DNA from: Stenotrophomonas sp. WZN-1
Lineage (GTDB): Bacteria; Pseudomonadota; Gammaproteobacteria; Xanthomonadales; Xanthomonadaceae
Assembly: GCF_002192255.1 (NCBI RefSeq)
Contig: NZ_CP021768.1
Coordinates: 3,676,001-3,740,000 of the forward strand
Length of the DNA: 64,000 nucleotides
Reading direction: 5' to 3'
In this document: positions 9,772-18,373 of the stretch, piece by piece
Numbering within the stretch: the first letter of the stretch is position 1
Layout: every line of letters starts with the position of its first letter
Notes under the pieces: generated by a model
Told to the model about the DNA's origin: nothing
Databases searched by the model: none
The model's input: only the letters and a program-made list of their open reading frames with translations
Position numbers and translations under genes: made by a program

Positions 9772-10443
9772 TCACATGCGCCGCAACATGGTCAGTCCGA
9801 CCAGCCGCGAAACCACCAAAGCCACGTACATCACGCCGGAAAACTGCTCCAGCATGACCAATGCGCGTGCCTGTGGATGCAAGGGAACGACGTCACTCAA
9901 GCCAACTCCAGACAGCAAGCTGAAGCTGAGATAAAGCAGCTCCATCCAACTGCGCTGCGCACCACCGCCGGTGCCCTGGAAACTGCCCGGGTACCACTGC
10001 TGGCATACCGCGAATGCGAAGGCGAAAGCCCACGCCAGCAGGGTGAAGGTCGCACCTGCGGCGAACAGCTCGTCGCGGGTGACCTTGTGGTCCTGGAGCA
10101 TGTAGGCGATCAGGGCGCCGGCCGTATAGAAGTACAGCAGGCTCTCCAGCAGCTGCGCCGTGGTAAGCAGACCGGTGCGATCCAACAGCGCGCCAGCCAG
10201 CGAGAACACCACCGCGGGAATGGCCAGCAACAGCGCCAGCCAGGTGCCCAGCGGGCTGCGCTGGACTACCCACAGCGCCAGGCCGAGTACCGCCATGCCG
10301 AACATGCCCAGTGCCGCGCGGCCGGCAGCGGTGTCATCCAGCGCGGGATACAGCAGCACCGCCAGCAGTTGCGCGCCCAGCAACCAGGCCGAAGGATGAC
10401 GGCGGGCGATGGCCAGCCAACGCGTGGTCATGGCAACGGGCAT
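9772..10443 (-). CDS. Two-TM-pore ion channel family protein
   Basis: 223 residues from ATG 10443, which has AAAGGA about 5 bases upstream; an in-frame start at 10476 is less likely. There are about six hydrophobic segments. The C-terminal part (WMELLYLSFSLLSGVGLSDVVPLHPQARALVML...) has the layout of the pore-loop domain of small potassium channels: helix, pore segment with a TxG-like filter (here SGVGLSD), then helix. Probably an inner-membrane cation channel; K+ selectivity is not assured because the filter is not a canonical TVGYGD. Confidence 0.75.
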   Translation of the reverse strand: MPVAMTTRWLAIARRHPSAWLLGAQLLAVLLYPALDDTAAGRAALGMFGMAVLGLALWVVQRSPLGTWLALLLAIPAVVFSLAGALLDRTGLLTTAQLLESLLYFYTAGALIAYMLQDHKVTRDELFAAGATFTLLAWAFAFAFAVCQQWYPGSFQGTGGGAQRSWMELLYLSFSLLSGVGLSDVVPLHPQARALVMLEQFSGVMYVALVVSRLVGLTMLRRM

Positions 10444-10503
10444 GGTGTCCTTTCCCCTGGGCGATGGACGGAGCATAGCGGGGTACAGCGTGATGGACGG
10501 TCG

Positions 10504-10522
10504 TGCCGGCCGCTGGCCGGCA
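10504..10522. repeat. REP-like palindrome between thiC and ion channel gene
   Basis: TGCCGGCC GCT GGCCGGCA is a perfect 8-bp hairpin in the 93-base gap. It resembles SMAG elements but has GTCG rather than GTAG at its head. Confidence 0.5.
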
Positions 10523-10536
10523 CCCCCGTTTCCGCA

Positions 10537-12562
<2,026 letters not shown>

Positions 12563-12810
12563 GATGTGCATTAGAGCATAGAAAGCGCTTGGTCCCAGTG
12601 CCGCATATCGCGGCATGGCGTGGATCTGCCGCACTGGCTTTAACGGAACCGTGACATCGCGTTCAGTAACGTGCACGCGCATCGTGTCATTGCGACCGAT
12701 GTATCCGTCGCCGTCTTCGTGGCCCCTGCCCGGTTCGCGCTGCATGCCACCGGCCCTCCGCTGCAAGCTCTGCTCACTCCCCTCAATCCCTTGATCGGAG
12801 AAGCTCCTTC
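12563..12810. other. Divergent promoter region of thiC and BCCT gene
   Basis: About 250 bases between the riboswitch and the BCCT transporter start. Besides a ribosome site (GGAG) before the BCCT ATG I see no convincing small gene or repeat. Promoters for both directions must lie here, but no strong -35/-10 pair was identified. Confidence 0.4.
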
Positions 12811-14388
12811 ATGGTGTTTCGCGTTTCCATCGCACTGGTCCTGCTGCTGGTGCTGCTTGCCGGTATTGCGCCCGGCCCCTTCAATACCGTGGTGCAGAGC
12901 ATCCTCGGTGAACTCATCCGCGGCATCGGCTGGCTGTACCTGCTGGTGGTGTTCCTGACGCTGGTGTTCCTGATGTACCTGGCTTTCGGTCGTTTCGGCA
13001 ACCTGCGCATCGGTGGCGAAGACGCTGAACCCGAATTCTCGCGGGCCAGCTGGATGTCGATGCTGTTCGCCGCCGGCATGGGTATCGGCCTGGTGTTCTG
13101 GGGCGCGGCCGAGCCCATCTCGCACTTCAGCAAGCCACCGGAAGGGCTGGCACCTGAAAGCATGGATGCCGCTCGTGCCGCCATGCGCTACGTGTTCTTC
13201 CATTGGGGCCTGCATCCGTGGGCCATCTATGCACTGATCGGGCTGGCAATGGCCTGGTTCCAGTTCAACCGCAACGGCCGTGGCCAGGTCAGCGACATGC
13301 TGCAGCCGATCATCGGCCGCCACCATCGTGGATGGATCGGGCGCGTGGTCAACATCTCCGCCGTCGTCGCCACCGCGATCGGTGTGGCCACGGCACTGGG
13401 CTTCGGTACGGTGCAGATCGCGGCGGGCGTGGAGCGCGTGTTCGGCGTACAGGCCGGCGTACCGCTGCAGCTGACGATCATTGCGGTGGCCTTCGTGCTG
13501 TACATGGCATCCACGCTCAGCGGCGTCGGCCGCGGCATGAAGTGGCTGTCCAACTTCAACCTCGCGCTGGCCGCACTGCTGCTGGCGCTGGTGCTGGTAC
13601 TCGGCCCCACCGGTGCGATCTTCAACACCTTCACCACGACGCTGGGGTCCTATCTCAACCAGCTGGTCACGATGAGCCTGCGCATGTCGCCGTTCTCGTC
13701 CAGCACCTGGGTCGCCGACTGGACGATCTTCTACTGGGCCTGGTGGATTTCCTGGGCGCCGTTCGTCGGCTCCTTCATTGCACGCATCTCGCGGGGACGC
13801 AGCGTGCGCGAATTCGTGATCGGCGTGGTGATGGCACCGACCCTGCTGGGCTTCTTCTGGTTCTCGGTGTTTGGCGGAACCGCAATCTGGATGCAGATCT
13901 TCGGCCAGGCCGACCTCCTGCAGGCGCTGGGCAACGGCTACGAGACGGTGCTGTTCACCATGTTCGACAGCCTTCCATTGCCTCTTCTTCTGTCGAGCAT
14001 CGCGCTGGTGCTGCTGATGATCTTCTTCGTGACCTCGGCTGATTCTGCGGTTCTGGTGCTGGCCAGCATGTCCACCGATGAAGCTGGCGAGCCGCTGCCG
14101 AAACACAAGGTGGCCTGGGGCGTGGGCATCGCATTGATCGCCGGCGCGTTGCTGTTGGCAGGCGGGCTGGAGGCGCTGCAGGGCATGATCACGATCGCGG
14201 CGTTGCCATTCGCGCTGCTGATGCTGCTGGTGATGGTGTCACTGCACCGGGTACTGGACCAGGAGTACACGCGCGAGCGGCGGCAGGCGCAGCGCCAGCG
14301 GCACATGATCGATGCGTGGATCGCGCGCGAGATGGCAGCGCAGGAAGAGACGCAGGCGGAGGCCGCGCGCGCGCACGATCAGGATTGA
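12811..14388 (+). CDS. BCCT-family transporter (betaine/choline/carnitine type)
   Basis: 525 residues with about twelve hydrophobic segments. Inner-membrane carrier of quaternary ammonium compounds, used for osmoprotection or nutrient uptake. Diagnostic pieces: GMGIGLVFWGAAEPISHF near residue 89-107 and the Trp-rich signature FYWAWWISWAPFVGSFIARISRGRSVREF in two overlapping parts near residue 308. The C-terminus is a short charged tail (RRQAQRQRHMIDAW...EEAARAHDQD-like) that could be regulatory. Substrate not determinable. ATG 12811 is preceded by GGAGAAG. It converges on ggt. Confidence 0.93.
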   Translation: MVFRVSIALVLLLVLLAGIAPGPFNTVVQSILGELIRGIGWLYLLVVFLTLVFLMYLAFGRFGNLRIGGEDAEPEFSRASWMSMLFAAGMGIGLVFWGAAEPISHFSKPPEGLAPESMDAARAAMRYVFFHWGLHPWAIYALIGLAMAWFQFNRNGRGQVSDMLQPIIGRHHRGWIGRVVNISAVVATAIGVATALGFGTVQIAAGVERVFGVQAGVPLQLTIIAVAFVLYMASTLSGVGRGMKWLSNFNLALAALLLALVLVLGPTGAIFNTFTTTLGSYLNQLVTMSLRMSPFSSSTWVADWTIFYWAWWISWAPFVGSFIARISRGRSVREFVIGVVMAPTLLGFFWFSVFGGTAIWMQIFGQADLLQALGNGYETVLFTMFDSLPLPLLLSSIALVLLMIFFVTSADSAVLVLASMSTDEAGEPLPKHKVAWGVGIALIAGALLLAGGLEALQGMITIAALPFALLMLLVMVSLHRVLDQEYTRERRQAQRQRHMIDAWIAREMAAQEETQAEAARAHDQD

Positions 14389-14479
14389 GGGGGTTTTGCA
14401 GCCTGCGGCTGCACTGCTTTTCTCAAACAACAGCAACAGCAACAGCAACTTCAACAGCGGCTCTGGGTTGCTGCTGGTT

Positions 14480-14597
14480 GGGCGGGTCGGTGTGGGCTGG
14501 CAGGACACGCCGTAAACCCGTCCATGGGGGCTCGATGGCGCCATCCATGGCGCCAACGGTCCTGCCAGCCCACACCGGCCCACCCCCGACAGATTCC
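14480..14597 (+). repeat. Long compound hairpin element, copy A
   Basis: Outer stem: 18-bp perfect pairing of 14489-14506 with 14559-14576, extendable to 14480/14586. A linker containing ACGCCGTAAACCCGTCC (14507-14523) follows the left arm. Inner stem: TGGCGCCAT / ATGGCGCCA (14536-14555) with tip CATCCATG. The 3' flank is CCGACAGATTC. It shares linker, tip and flank with copies B and C although the stem sequences differ. Confidence 0.7.
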
Positions 14598-14613
14598 CGG
14601 TGACGGTGGGACC

Positions 14614-14632
14614 ATCCACGCCATGCGTGGAT
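14614..14632. repeat. SMAG-like palindrome lacking the GTAG head
   Basis: ATCCACGCCATGCGTGGAT, identical to the hairpin of the tandem array at 29 kb, but preceded by GGACC instead of GTAG. Confidence 0.65.
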
Positions 14633-14654
14633 GAGGTGTATCGGAAAACACGAA

Positions 14655-14695
14655 GGGGTCGGATCCGTTTTCCTTCGGAAAACGGATCCGACCTC
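14655..14695. repeat. GGGGTCGGATCC palindrome
   Basis: A 17-bp perfect inverted repeat (GGTCGGATCCGTTTTCC at 14657-14673 with GGAAAACGGATCCGACC at 14677-14693) and a 3-base loop. A related, less perfect copy lies at 29855-29895. Confidence 0.75.
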
Positions 14696-14771
14696 AACCC
14701 ACAGCGCGCGGCTGTTGCTGTTGCCTTTGCTCTTGATCTTCCTCTTTCTCTTCCTGCGGTGGCGGCCGCAG

Positions 14772-14890
14772 GAAACTGTCAGGGGCCGGGCGGGTGGGCT
14801 GGGCGGGGGTGTCCGCGGCATGGATGCCGCGGCCAAGTCTCCAGGGACGGATTCACGGCGTCCCCCGACCAGCCCACCCGCCCGGCCCAA
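14772..14890 (-). repeat. Long compound hairpin element, copy B (inverted)
   Basis: Outer stem: 20-bp perfect pairing of 14783-14802 with 14869-14888. Inner stem: CCGCGGCAT / ATGCCGCGG (14813-14832). Read on the minus strand, the linker contains ACGCCGTGAATCCGTCC and the 3' flank is CTGACAGTTTCC, both shared with copy C. On the minus strand it lies shortly after the ggt stop codon. Confidence 0.7.
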
Positions 14891-14954
14891 TCACATGATC
14901 CCGCTTCCACGAACCATCACCGCAGAGGGGGCTCAGCCCGGTGGCCGGAAAACC

Positions 14955-16748
14955 TCAATACCCCGCCGCCTGCCCATCCTTGCGGCTCTCCGAGGCACCG
15001 TAGTAAACCCCGGTCTCGGGATCACGCATGATCGCCTGGTACCCGCCATACGGGCCATCGGCGAACACGATGCGATGCCCCTTGCGCATCAGCGCACGCA
15101 CCGTCTCGTACGGGAACCCGGTTTCCAGATTCACTTCGCCGCCATCGGTCATCGCCGTGGCCTGTCCGGTCGGTTCGGTCGAGCCTTCATGCTGGATGCG
15201 CGGTGCGTCACCGGCTTCCTGCAGGTTCATCCCGAAATCCACCAGGTTCATCACGATCTGCGCGTGGCCCTGAGGCTGCATCGCACCGCCCATCACCCCG
15301 AAGCTGGCATACGGCTTGCCGCCCTTGGTGATGAAGGCCGGAATGATCGTCTGGAACGGCCGCTTGCCCGGTGCATAGCCGTTGGGATGATTCTTCTGCA
15401 GCACGAACATCTCGCCACGGTCCTGCAGGATGAAGCCCAGCCCCGGCGGTGCCATGCCGCTGCCCATGCCGCGGTAGTTGGACTGGATCAGCGACACCAT
15501 CATGCCGTCGGCGTCGGCCACGGTCATGTAGATCGTGTCGCCCTCTTCCAGCTGCTTCGGGGTGCCCGGCTGCGCTTCCTTCAGCGCCTTGTCCATCGAT
15601 ATCAGCGCACGGCGCTGTGCGGCGTATTCCTTGGAGATCAGCTTCTGCACCGGCGCTGGCTGGAACGCCATGTCGGCGTAGAAGCGCGCACGGTCGGCAA
15701 AGGCCAGCTTCTTCGCTTCAACGAACAGGTGCACATGCTCCGGTGAACCAAACAGGATCTTCGAGAAATCGTAGCCTTCCAGCACGTTGAGGATCTGCAG
15801 CGCGGCGATGCCCTGGCTGTTCGGCGGCAGCTCCCACACGTCATAGCCACGGTAATTGCTGCTGACCGGTTCGACCCACTCACCGTGGTGGTCGGCCATG
15901 TCCTGGTAGCTCAGGTAGCCACCATTTGCCTTGAAGTAGTCGCCGATGGTGCGGGCGATGTCTCCCTTGTAGAAGGCGTCGCGTCCGCCGTCGGCGATCT
16001 TCTGCAGCGTGCTGGCCAGATTCGGGTTCTTCCACATCTCGCCCTTGCGCGGGGCGTGGCCGTTGATCGTGAACTGTTCCTTGAAGCCCGGGTACTGCGA
16101 CAGCTTGGGCACCGAGCGGTCCCAGTAGTAGGCGATCACCTCGGCCACCGGATGGCCCTCGCGGGCGTAGCGGATCGCCGGCGCCAGGTTGTCGGCCATC
16201 GGCTTGCGACCGAAGCGGTCGTGCAGCGCGAACCAGCCGTCGACTGCACCGGGCACGGAAACCGGCAGCGGGCCGGTAGCCGGGATGTCCTTCAGGCCAC
16301 GACGCTGGAACTCGGCCAGGGTCAGCGACTTCGGCGAGCGGCCCGAACCGTTGTAGCCATAGAGCTTCTGCGTCTTCGGGTCCCAGACGATGGCGAACAG
16401 GTCGCCGCCGATGCCGTTGCCGGTCGGCTCCATCAGGCCAAGCGCGGCGTTGGCGGCGATCGCCGCGTCCACCGCCGAGCCACCGCCCTTCATCACGTCC
16501 AGCGCGATCTGGGTGGCCAGCGGCTGCGAGGTGGCGGCCATCGCATGCGGGGCGATCACCTCCGAACGGGTGGCGAAGGTGTGGCCGGTAATCCGGTCGG
16601 CGGCGGAAGACAGCGCGGGCACGGAGGCCAGTAGAGCGGCGGCCAGCAGGGAACGGGCAAGGCGTCGGGACACGGTCAGGTTCCGATGGAAGGGTGGTCC
16701 CTCGATCTTCGCCGCTGCGGCCTTCATGCGGTATCGGGCAGAGGTCAT
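14955..16748 (-). CDS. ggt: Gamma-glutamyltransferase
   Basis: Up to 597 residues from ATG 16748. A GTG at 16673 would give 572 residues and put the signal peptide (SRRLARSLLAAALLASVPALSSAAD) at the very N-terminus, so the true start may be there. Periplasmic Ntn-hydrolase that cleaves or transfers the gamma-glutamyl group of glutathione. The precursor self-cleaves before the nucleophile; EEGDTIYMTVADADG places it at Thr405. Other family features are GGGSAVDAAIAANAALGLMEP in part, NGIGGDLFAIVWD and GGAMQPQGHAQIVMNLVDFGM in parts. It converges on the BCCT gene. Confidence 0.95.
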   Translation of the reverse strand: MTSARYRMKAAAAKIEGPPFHRNLTVSRRLARSLLAAALLASVPALSSAADRITGHTFATRSEVIAPHAMAATSQPLATQIALDVMKGGGSAVDAAIAANAALGLMEPTGNGIGGDLFAIVWDPKTQKLYGYNGSGRSPKSLTLAEFQRRGLKDIPATGPLPVSVPGAVDGWFALHDRFGRKPMADNLAPAIRYAREGHPVAEVIAYYWDRSVPKLSQYPGFKEQFTINGHAPRKGEMWKNPNLASTLQKIADGGRDAFYKGDIARTIGDYFKANGGYLSYQDMADHHGEWVEPVSSNYRGYDVWELPPNSQGIAALQILNVLEGYDFSKILFGSPEHVHLFVEAKKLAFADRARFYADMAFQPAPVQKLISKEYAAQRRALISMDKALKEAQPGTPKQLEEGDTIYMTVADADGMMVSLIQSNYRGMGSGMAPPGLGFILQDRGEMFVLQKNHPNGYAPGKRPFQTIIPAFITKGGKPYASFGVMGGAMQPQGHAQIVMNLVDFGMNLQEAGDAPRIQHEGSTEPTGQATAMTDGGEVNLETGFPYETVRALMRKGHRIVFADGPYGGYQAIMRDPETGVYYGASESRKDGQAAGY

Positions 16749-16938
16749 GGACGTTGATCCTGGAGTGGGTGCCGAAGGCCCGCACCCACCAAGGTGAAAA
16801 TCCGCCAGATTCCGCGCAAAAACCGCCCTGAAAGGAGTGAATTCGGGTTCACCGAAACACTTTCAGCGGCAACCATCCTTGTGCCACAAGCGATTGCGCT
16901 GGATGCACTGGAAACCGACAAGAAATCCAACGCCAGGG

Positions 16939-16967
16939 TTGACATCGCCAAAACGGCTGTGTTTCTC
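16939..16967 (+). promoter_or_regulatory. Candidate promoter of the ilv-leu operon
   Basis: A consensus -35 box TTGACA (16939-16944), a 17-base spacer and a weak -10 (TTTCTC, 16962-16967). Transcription would begin within a few bases of the leader peptide ATG at 16976, and no Shine-Dalgarno site precedes that ATG. Confidence 0.5.
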
Positions 16968-16975
16968 TCGATCAC

Positions 16976-17104
16976 ATGTTGCATCACAACACGCCACCGC
17001 GAACCCACATCGAAGCCGCCGACACCGGCGCCGCCTCGCTGCGTTCGATTCTTGTGCTCGTACTTATTACCCAACCAACAGGTGCGGGACGAGCCAGCGT
17101 GTAA
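16976..17104 (+). CDS. ilv operon leader peptide (attenuation)
   Basis: A 42-codon reading frame whose product contains RSILVLVLIT: seven consecutive Ile/Leu/Val codons at 17048-17068. This is the hallmark of a branched-chain amino acid leader peptide: low charged tRNA for any of the three would stall the ribosome there. Immediately after the control codons lies GGTGCGGG (17081-17088), able to pair with the left arm of the terminator at 17129-17160. It precedes ilvC by about 255 bases. Start ATG 16976 has no ribosome site, so it may be translated from a leaderless transcript. Confidence 0.88.
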   Translation: MLHHNTPPRTHIEAADTGAASLRSILVLVLITQPTGAGRASV

Positions 17105-17160
17105 GCAACAAACACACCGGAACTCATCAAAACCCGCACCCGCCCCGGTGCGGGTTTTTT
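17081..17160 (+). promoter_or_regulatory. Terminator/antiterminator of the ilv attenuator
   Basis: Terminator: AAAACCCGCACC (17129-17140), loop CGCCCC, GGTGCGGGTTTT (17147-17158) and further T, a 12-bp perfect stem. Antiterminator: GGTGCGGG at 17081-17088, identical to the right arm, can pair with CCCGCACC (17133-17140) instead. The arrangement next to the ILV codons explains how ribosome stalling would release downstream transcription. Confidence 0.9.
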
Positions 17161-17192
17161 CATTTCAGGACCTGGTTTCAGACGCAACCACC

Positions 17193-17294
17193 ATGAACAA
17201 CGCCAACTTCAAAACCTGGGCCAGCACCACCACGACGCCTCGTGGTCGCTGTGCCTGTGCGACGCATGGCGCCTCCTCCACCGCTTTCCCCTGA
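17193..17294 (+). CDS. Thr-rich small ORF between attenuator and ilvC
   Basis: 33 codons, [18 protein letters not shown] followed by [15 protein letters not shown]. It has seven Thr, four of them in a row, and no Ile, Leu or Val. It ends directly at a second terminator hairpin (17296-17334). The placement is that of a second leader peptide, and Thr is the substrate of IlvA in this operon. However, the only AGGA lies more than 20 bases upstream, so translation is uncertain. Confidence 0.4.
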   Translation: MNNANFKTWASTTTTPRGRCACATHGASSTAFP

Positions 17295-17295
17295 C

Positions 17296-17334
17296 CGGCC
17301 GGCACGTCACCTCGACGACCGGCCGTTCTTTTTT
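17296..17334 (+). terminator. Second terminator upstream of ilvC
   Basis: CGGCCGG (17296-17302) pairs with CCGGCCG (17319-17325), with an inner GTC/GAC pairing, followed by TTCTTTTTT. It lies only about 25 bases before the ilvC start, so transcription of the operon must pass it; a regulated terminator is likely. Confidence 0.75.
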
Positions 17335-17359
17335 CTTCCCACCGCAAGGAACCTCCCCC

Positions 17360-18334
17360 ATGAGCACCAACGACCTGCCCCAGACCAAGATCGCCGTCAT
17401 CGGCTACGGCAGCCAGGGCCGCGCCCACGCACTGAACCTGCGCGAATCCGGCTTCGACGTGGTGGTAGGCCTGCGTCCGGGTGGCCCGACCGAGGTCAAG
17501 GCGCAAGCCGACGGCTTCACCGTGAAAGCACCGGCCGACGCGGTGAAGGATGCCGACCTGGTTGCCGTGCTGACGCCGGACATGGTGCAGAAGAAGCTCT
17601 ACGACGATGTGTTGGCGCCGAACATGAAGCAGGGTGCAGTGCTGTTGTTCGCGCACGGCCTGAACGTGCACTTCGACATGATCAAGCCGCGCGAGGACCT
17701 GGACGTGGTGCTGGTCGCGCCCAAGGGCCCGGGTGCGCTGGTGCGCCGCGAGTACGAGATCGGCCGTGGCGTGCCGTGCATCTGGGCCGTGTACCAGGAC
17801 AAGAGCGGCAAGGCGGCCGAGTACGCCCTGGCCTATGCCGGCGGTCTGGGCGGCGCGCGCGCCAACCTGATCCAGACCACCTTCAAGGAAGAGACCGAGA
17901 CCGATCTGTTCGGCGAACAGGCGGTGCTGTGCGGCGGCGCCTCGGCGCTGGTGCAGGCAGGTTTCGAAACCCTGGTCGAAGCCGGCTACCAGCCGGAGAT
18001 CGCCTACTACGAAGTACTGCACGAACTGAAGCTGATCGTCGACCTGTTCTACGAAGGCGGCATCTCGCGCATGCTGGAGTTCATCTCCGAGACCGCGCAG
18101 TACGGCGACTACGTCAGCGGCCCGCGGGTGATCGACGCCGGCACCAAGGCGCGCATGAAGGAAGTGCTGAAGGACATCCAGGACGGCACGTTCACCAAGA
18201 ACTGGGTGGCCGAGTACGAAGCGGGCCTGCCGAACTACAACAGGTTCAAGCAGGCCGACCTGGAGCACCCGATCGAAAAGGTAGGCAAGGAACTGCGCGC
18301 CAAGATGGTCTGGTTGCAAGGACAGGCCGCGTAA
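17360..18334 (+). CDS. ilvC: Ketol-acid reductoisomerase
   Basis: 324 residues, class I size. Converts acetolactate and acetohydroxybutyrate to the dihydroxy acids of valine/leucine and isoleucine synthesis with NADPH and Mg2+. The nucleotide fold [21 protein letters not shown] is at residues 11-31. Metal-site segments [19 protein letters not shown] in parts and [19 protein letters not shown] follow in the C-terminal knotted domain. ATG 17360 is preceded by AAGGAA. First structural gene of a nine-gene operon under the attenuator. Confidence 0.97.
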   Translation: MSTNDLPQTKIAVIGYGSQGRAHALNLRESGFDVVVGLRPGGPTEVKAQADGFTVKAPADAVKDADLVAVLTPDMVQKKLYDDVLAPNMKQGAVLLFAHGLNVHFDMIKPREDLDVVLVAPKGPGALVRREYEIGRGVPCIWAVYQDKSGKAAEYALAYAGGLGGARANLIQTTFKEETETDLFGEQAVLCGGASALVQAGFETLVEAGYQPEIAYYEVLHELKLIVDLFYEGGISRMLEFISETAQYGDYVSGPRVIDAGTKARMKEVLKDIQDGTFTKNWVAEYEAGLPNYNRFKQADLEHPIEKVGKELRAKMVWLQGQAA

Positions 18335-18373
18335 CCGCGCGGCCCTCCCCCACCCGCTTTGCAAGGTTCCCCC

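Larger units (their letters stand above)
14389..14954. repeat. Repeat-filled convergent gap between BCCT and ggt
   Basis: This 566-base gene-free stretch holds, in order: a CAACAG-rich run (14431-14460); long hairpin element copy A (14480-14597); a SMAG-like palindrome without GTAG head (14614-14632); a GGATCC palindrome (14655-14695); a purine/pyrimidine-rich tail (14705-14760); and long hairpin element copy B in the opposite orientation (14772-14890). Short ORFs here are products of the palindromes. Confidence 0.75.

Noticed and set aside
16794..17294. 166-residue ORF covering the ilv leader region
   Set aside because: Reads through both the leader peptide and the first terminator hairpin in another frame; the regulatory explanation is far stronger. 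Only its last 33 codons are listed, as a separate low-confidence ORF.
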